From Oscillospiraceae bacterium (GTDB lineage: Bacteria > Bacillota > Clostridia > Oscillospirales > Oscillospiraceae): a DNA stretch of 15,730 bases. Every line of letters begins with the position of its first letter. Positions within the stretch are counted from its first letter, which is position 1. This document shows, piece after piece, positions 14,571 through 15,730 of this stretch. The position numbers and the translations under genes were made by a program. The DNA lies in contig CACXBO010000071.1 in assembly GCA_902765975.1 (NCBI GenBank), positions 1 to 15,730 on the forward strand, read 5' to 3'. The notes below the pieces were generated by a model, which made no database searches, was not told the origin of the DNA, and was given only the letters and a program-made list of their open reading frames with translations.

Positions 14571-15605
14571 ATGAAAATTGCTTTTTTCGACGCTAAGGCC
14601 TATGATAAACCCTCTTTCGAGCTTTTCGGGGCTCCAAAAGGCATGGAGTTCAAATACTATGAGGATAAGCTCACGGAGGACACCGCGGAGCTTGCCCGCG
14701 GCTGCGAAGCAGTATGCGTGTTCGTAAACGACAATGTGAACGCCGCCGTTATCGATAGGCTGTACGCTCTTGGAGTGAAGCTCATCGCCCTGCGCTCTGC
14801 GGGCTACAACAACGTGGACGTGGAACACGCCTTTGGAAAGATACACGTCGTGCACGTCCCTGCATATTCGCCCTATTCCGTCGCGGAGCACGCGGCGGCT
14901 CTGCTCCTCACCTCAATACGCCGCATACACAAGGCGTATAACCGTACGAGGGAATTCAACTTCTCCCTCTCCGGTCTTACGGGCTTTGATCTGCACGGCA
15001 AGACCGTCGGAGTAGTCGGCACAGGAAAAATAGGACGCATCTTTATTGACATCTGCCGAGGCTTCGGTATGAGCGTCCTCGCTTACGACAAGTTCCCCGC
15101 CAAAGACAGCGGCCTTAATTACGTTGAGCTTGACGAGCTGTTCCGGGAGAGCGACGTCATATCCCTCCACTGCCCGCTCACGGACGAAACGCGGCATATG
15201 ATAAACTCCGAGGCCATAGCCGCGATGAAGCGCGGAGTCGTTATCGTGAACACCTCGCGCGGAGCCCTCATCGACGCGGAGGCTCTTCTGGAAGGGATAA
15301 AGGAGCGCAAAATAGGCGCAGCCTGCCTCGACGTCTATGAGGAGGAGGCGGATATCTTCTTTGAGGATCGCTCGGGACATATTCTCTCCGACGACGTGCT
15401 CGCCCGCCTCATCTCGATGCCGAACGTCATACTTACCTCGCATCAGGCGTTTCTTACCGAGGAAGCCCTCCGCAACATTGCCGAAACGACGGTAAACAAC
15501 ATATCAGCCTTCCTTGAGGGCGACGGAGTTTGCGAGAACGAGCTGTGCTACCACTGCGGAAAGATCGAGCACTGTAAAAAGCAAAGGCTCGGACGCTGCT
15601 TCTGA
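14571..15605 (+). CDS. ldhA: D-lactate dehydrogenase, LdhA-type D-2-hydroxyacid dehydrogenase
   Basis: NAD-dependent reduction of pyruvate to D-lactate, a second fermentation outlet beside adhE in this window. The 344-residue product has SAGYNNVD near 76, PAYSPYSVAEHAAAL near 97, the Rossmann motif VVGTGKIG (G150, G152, G155), Asp173 ending strand 2 (NAD preference), and catalytic R230 (NTSRGALID), E259 (DVYEEEAD) and H291 (TSHQAFLTEEA). Spacings R to E (29) and R to H (61) equal those of E. coli LdhA. Oddity: the last 25 residues carry five cysteines (321, 326, 329, 335, 343) including CYHCGK, a tail that E. coli LdhA lacks. A good AGGAGG precedes the ATG. It is probably co-transcribed with the radical SAM gene. 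Confidence 0.92.
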   Translation: MKIAFFDAKAYDKPSFELFGAPKGMEFKYYEDKLTEDTAELARGCEAVCVFVNDNVNAAVIDRLYALGVKLIALRSAGYNNVDVEHAFGKIHVVHVPAYSPYSVAEHAAALLLTSIRRIHKAYNRTREFNFSLSGLTGFDLHGKTVGVVGTGKIGRIFIDICRGFGMSVLAYDKFPAKDSGLNYVELDELFRESDVISLHCPLTDETRHMINSEAIAAMKRGVVIVNTSRGALIDAEALLEGIKERKIGAACLDVYEEEADIFFEDRSGHILSDDVLARLISMPNVILTSHQAFLTEEALRNIAETTVNNISAFLEGDGVCENELCYHCGKIEHCKKQRLGRCF

Positions 15606-15610
15606 TATTT

Positions 15611-15650
15611 AAAAATCCCTCCGCTCTTTCGAGTCGGAGGGAAAAGTTTT
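15611..15650. terminator. Probable bidirectional terminator after ldhA
   Basis: Stem of eight base pairs (TCCCTCCG at 15616-15623 with 15635-15642) that can extend inward by CTC/GAG with one bulge. On the plus strand it is followed by AAAGTTTT; on the minus strand directly by TTTTTAAA. The better T run is on the minus side, which suggests a convergent gene enters from the right. Confidence 0.7.
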
Positions 15651-15668
15651 CAGTTTACGCACACTGCA

Positions 15669-15730
15669 TCATAAGAGACCTATCCTCAATTTTCCTTTTC
15701 GTTTCTTCAATAAACCGAATTTGTCAACAA
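15669..15730 (-). CDS. Possible 3' end of a convergent gene cut by the right edge
   Basis: One minus-strand frame is open from the window edge for 19 codons to a TGA at 15671-15669 (ends KKRKGKLRIGLL), 26 bases before the stem of a terminator oriented for the minus strand. Too short to assign and could be chance; the terminator orientation is the main support. Confidence 0.25.
   Translation of the reverse strand, partial: VDKFGLLKKRKGKLRIGLL

Noticed and set aside
14913..15443. 176-codon minus-strand frame opposite ldhA
   Set aside because: The plus strand encodes a complete D-lactate dehydrogenase with all catalytic residues; this is its shadow.
15699..15727. TTGACA on the minus strand at the right edge as a promoter
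   Set aside because: No acceptable -10 hexamer lies at 16-18 bases (AAACGA at 17), and the terminator orientation suggests that coding sequence ends here.

Overview
The window looks like a chromosomal segment of an anaerobic, fermentative Gram-positive bacterium of the Clostridia (Oscillospirales/Ruminococcaceae-like). This is inferred from AGGAGG-type ribosome sites, a nusB-xseA-xseB-ispA housekeeping operon headed by a Gls24/Asp23 gene, a fused AdhE, an LdhA-type D-lactate dehydrogenase and a secreted nucleotidase ending in 'stalk' (copper amine oxidase N-like) repeats. No rRNA, tRNA, CRISPR array, insertion sequence or prophage gene is visible, and coding density is high. The longest stretch without a gene is about 257 bases (4160-4416).

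Layout. (1) 4227 down to 1, minus strand: extended -10 promoter, Gls24/Asp23 protein, nusB, a TsaD/Kae1-like paralog, xseA, xseB, ispA, then the possible start of another gene cut by the left edge. Genes overlap or nearly touch, so this is one transcript joining transcription antitermination, exonuclease VII and isoprenoid precursor synthesis. (2) 7855 down to 4371, minus strand: promoter, adhE, a small APH/choline-kinase-fold phosphotransferase translationally coupled to it, and a strong terminator. (3) 7928-8768, plus strand: promoter, HisK-type PHP histidinol-phosphatase, terminator. (4) 8911-11045, plus strand: secreted 5'-nucleotidase-family enzyme, terminator. (5) 13545 down to 11044, minus strand: promoter, two tandem paralogous stand-alone cyclic-nucleotide-binding-domain (CNBD) proteins, a hairpin terminator/attenuator, then a PAS + class III nucleotide cyclase protein. 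(6) 13612-15605, plus strand, divergent from (5): promoter, TIGR01212-type radical SAM protein, D-lactate dehydrogenase, terminator.

The most interesting part is region 5. It has the look of a self-contained cyclic-nucleotide signalling module: a PAS-regulated cyclase beside two small CNBD proteins that lack any DNA-binding domain. The cyclase keeps the catalytic residues (D186, D230, N307, R311), but its two purine-selecting positions are Glu226 and Gly300 instead of the Lys/Thr (or Lys/Asp) of adenylate cyclases. The prediction is therefore a guanylate cyclase, rare in bacteria and especially unexpected in Clostridia. Both CNBD proteins keep the phosphate-binding cassette (GE...PRSATA), so they are credible receptors for its product.

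Smaller points worth a second look are the cysteine-rich tail on LdhA, the TsaD paralog in the nusB operon, the kinase coupled to adhE, and a radical SAM gene whose start lies almost at the predicted transcription start. All assignments are by eye; no database search was run.
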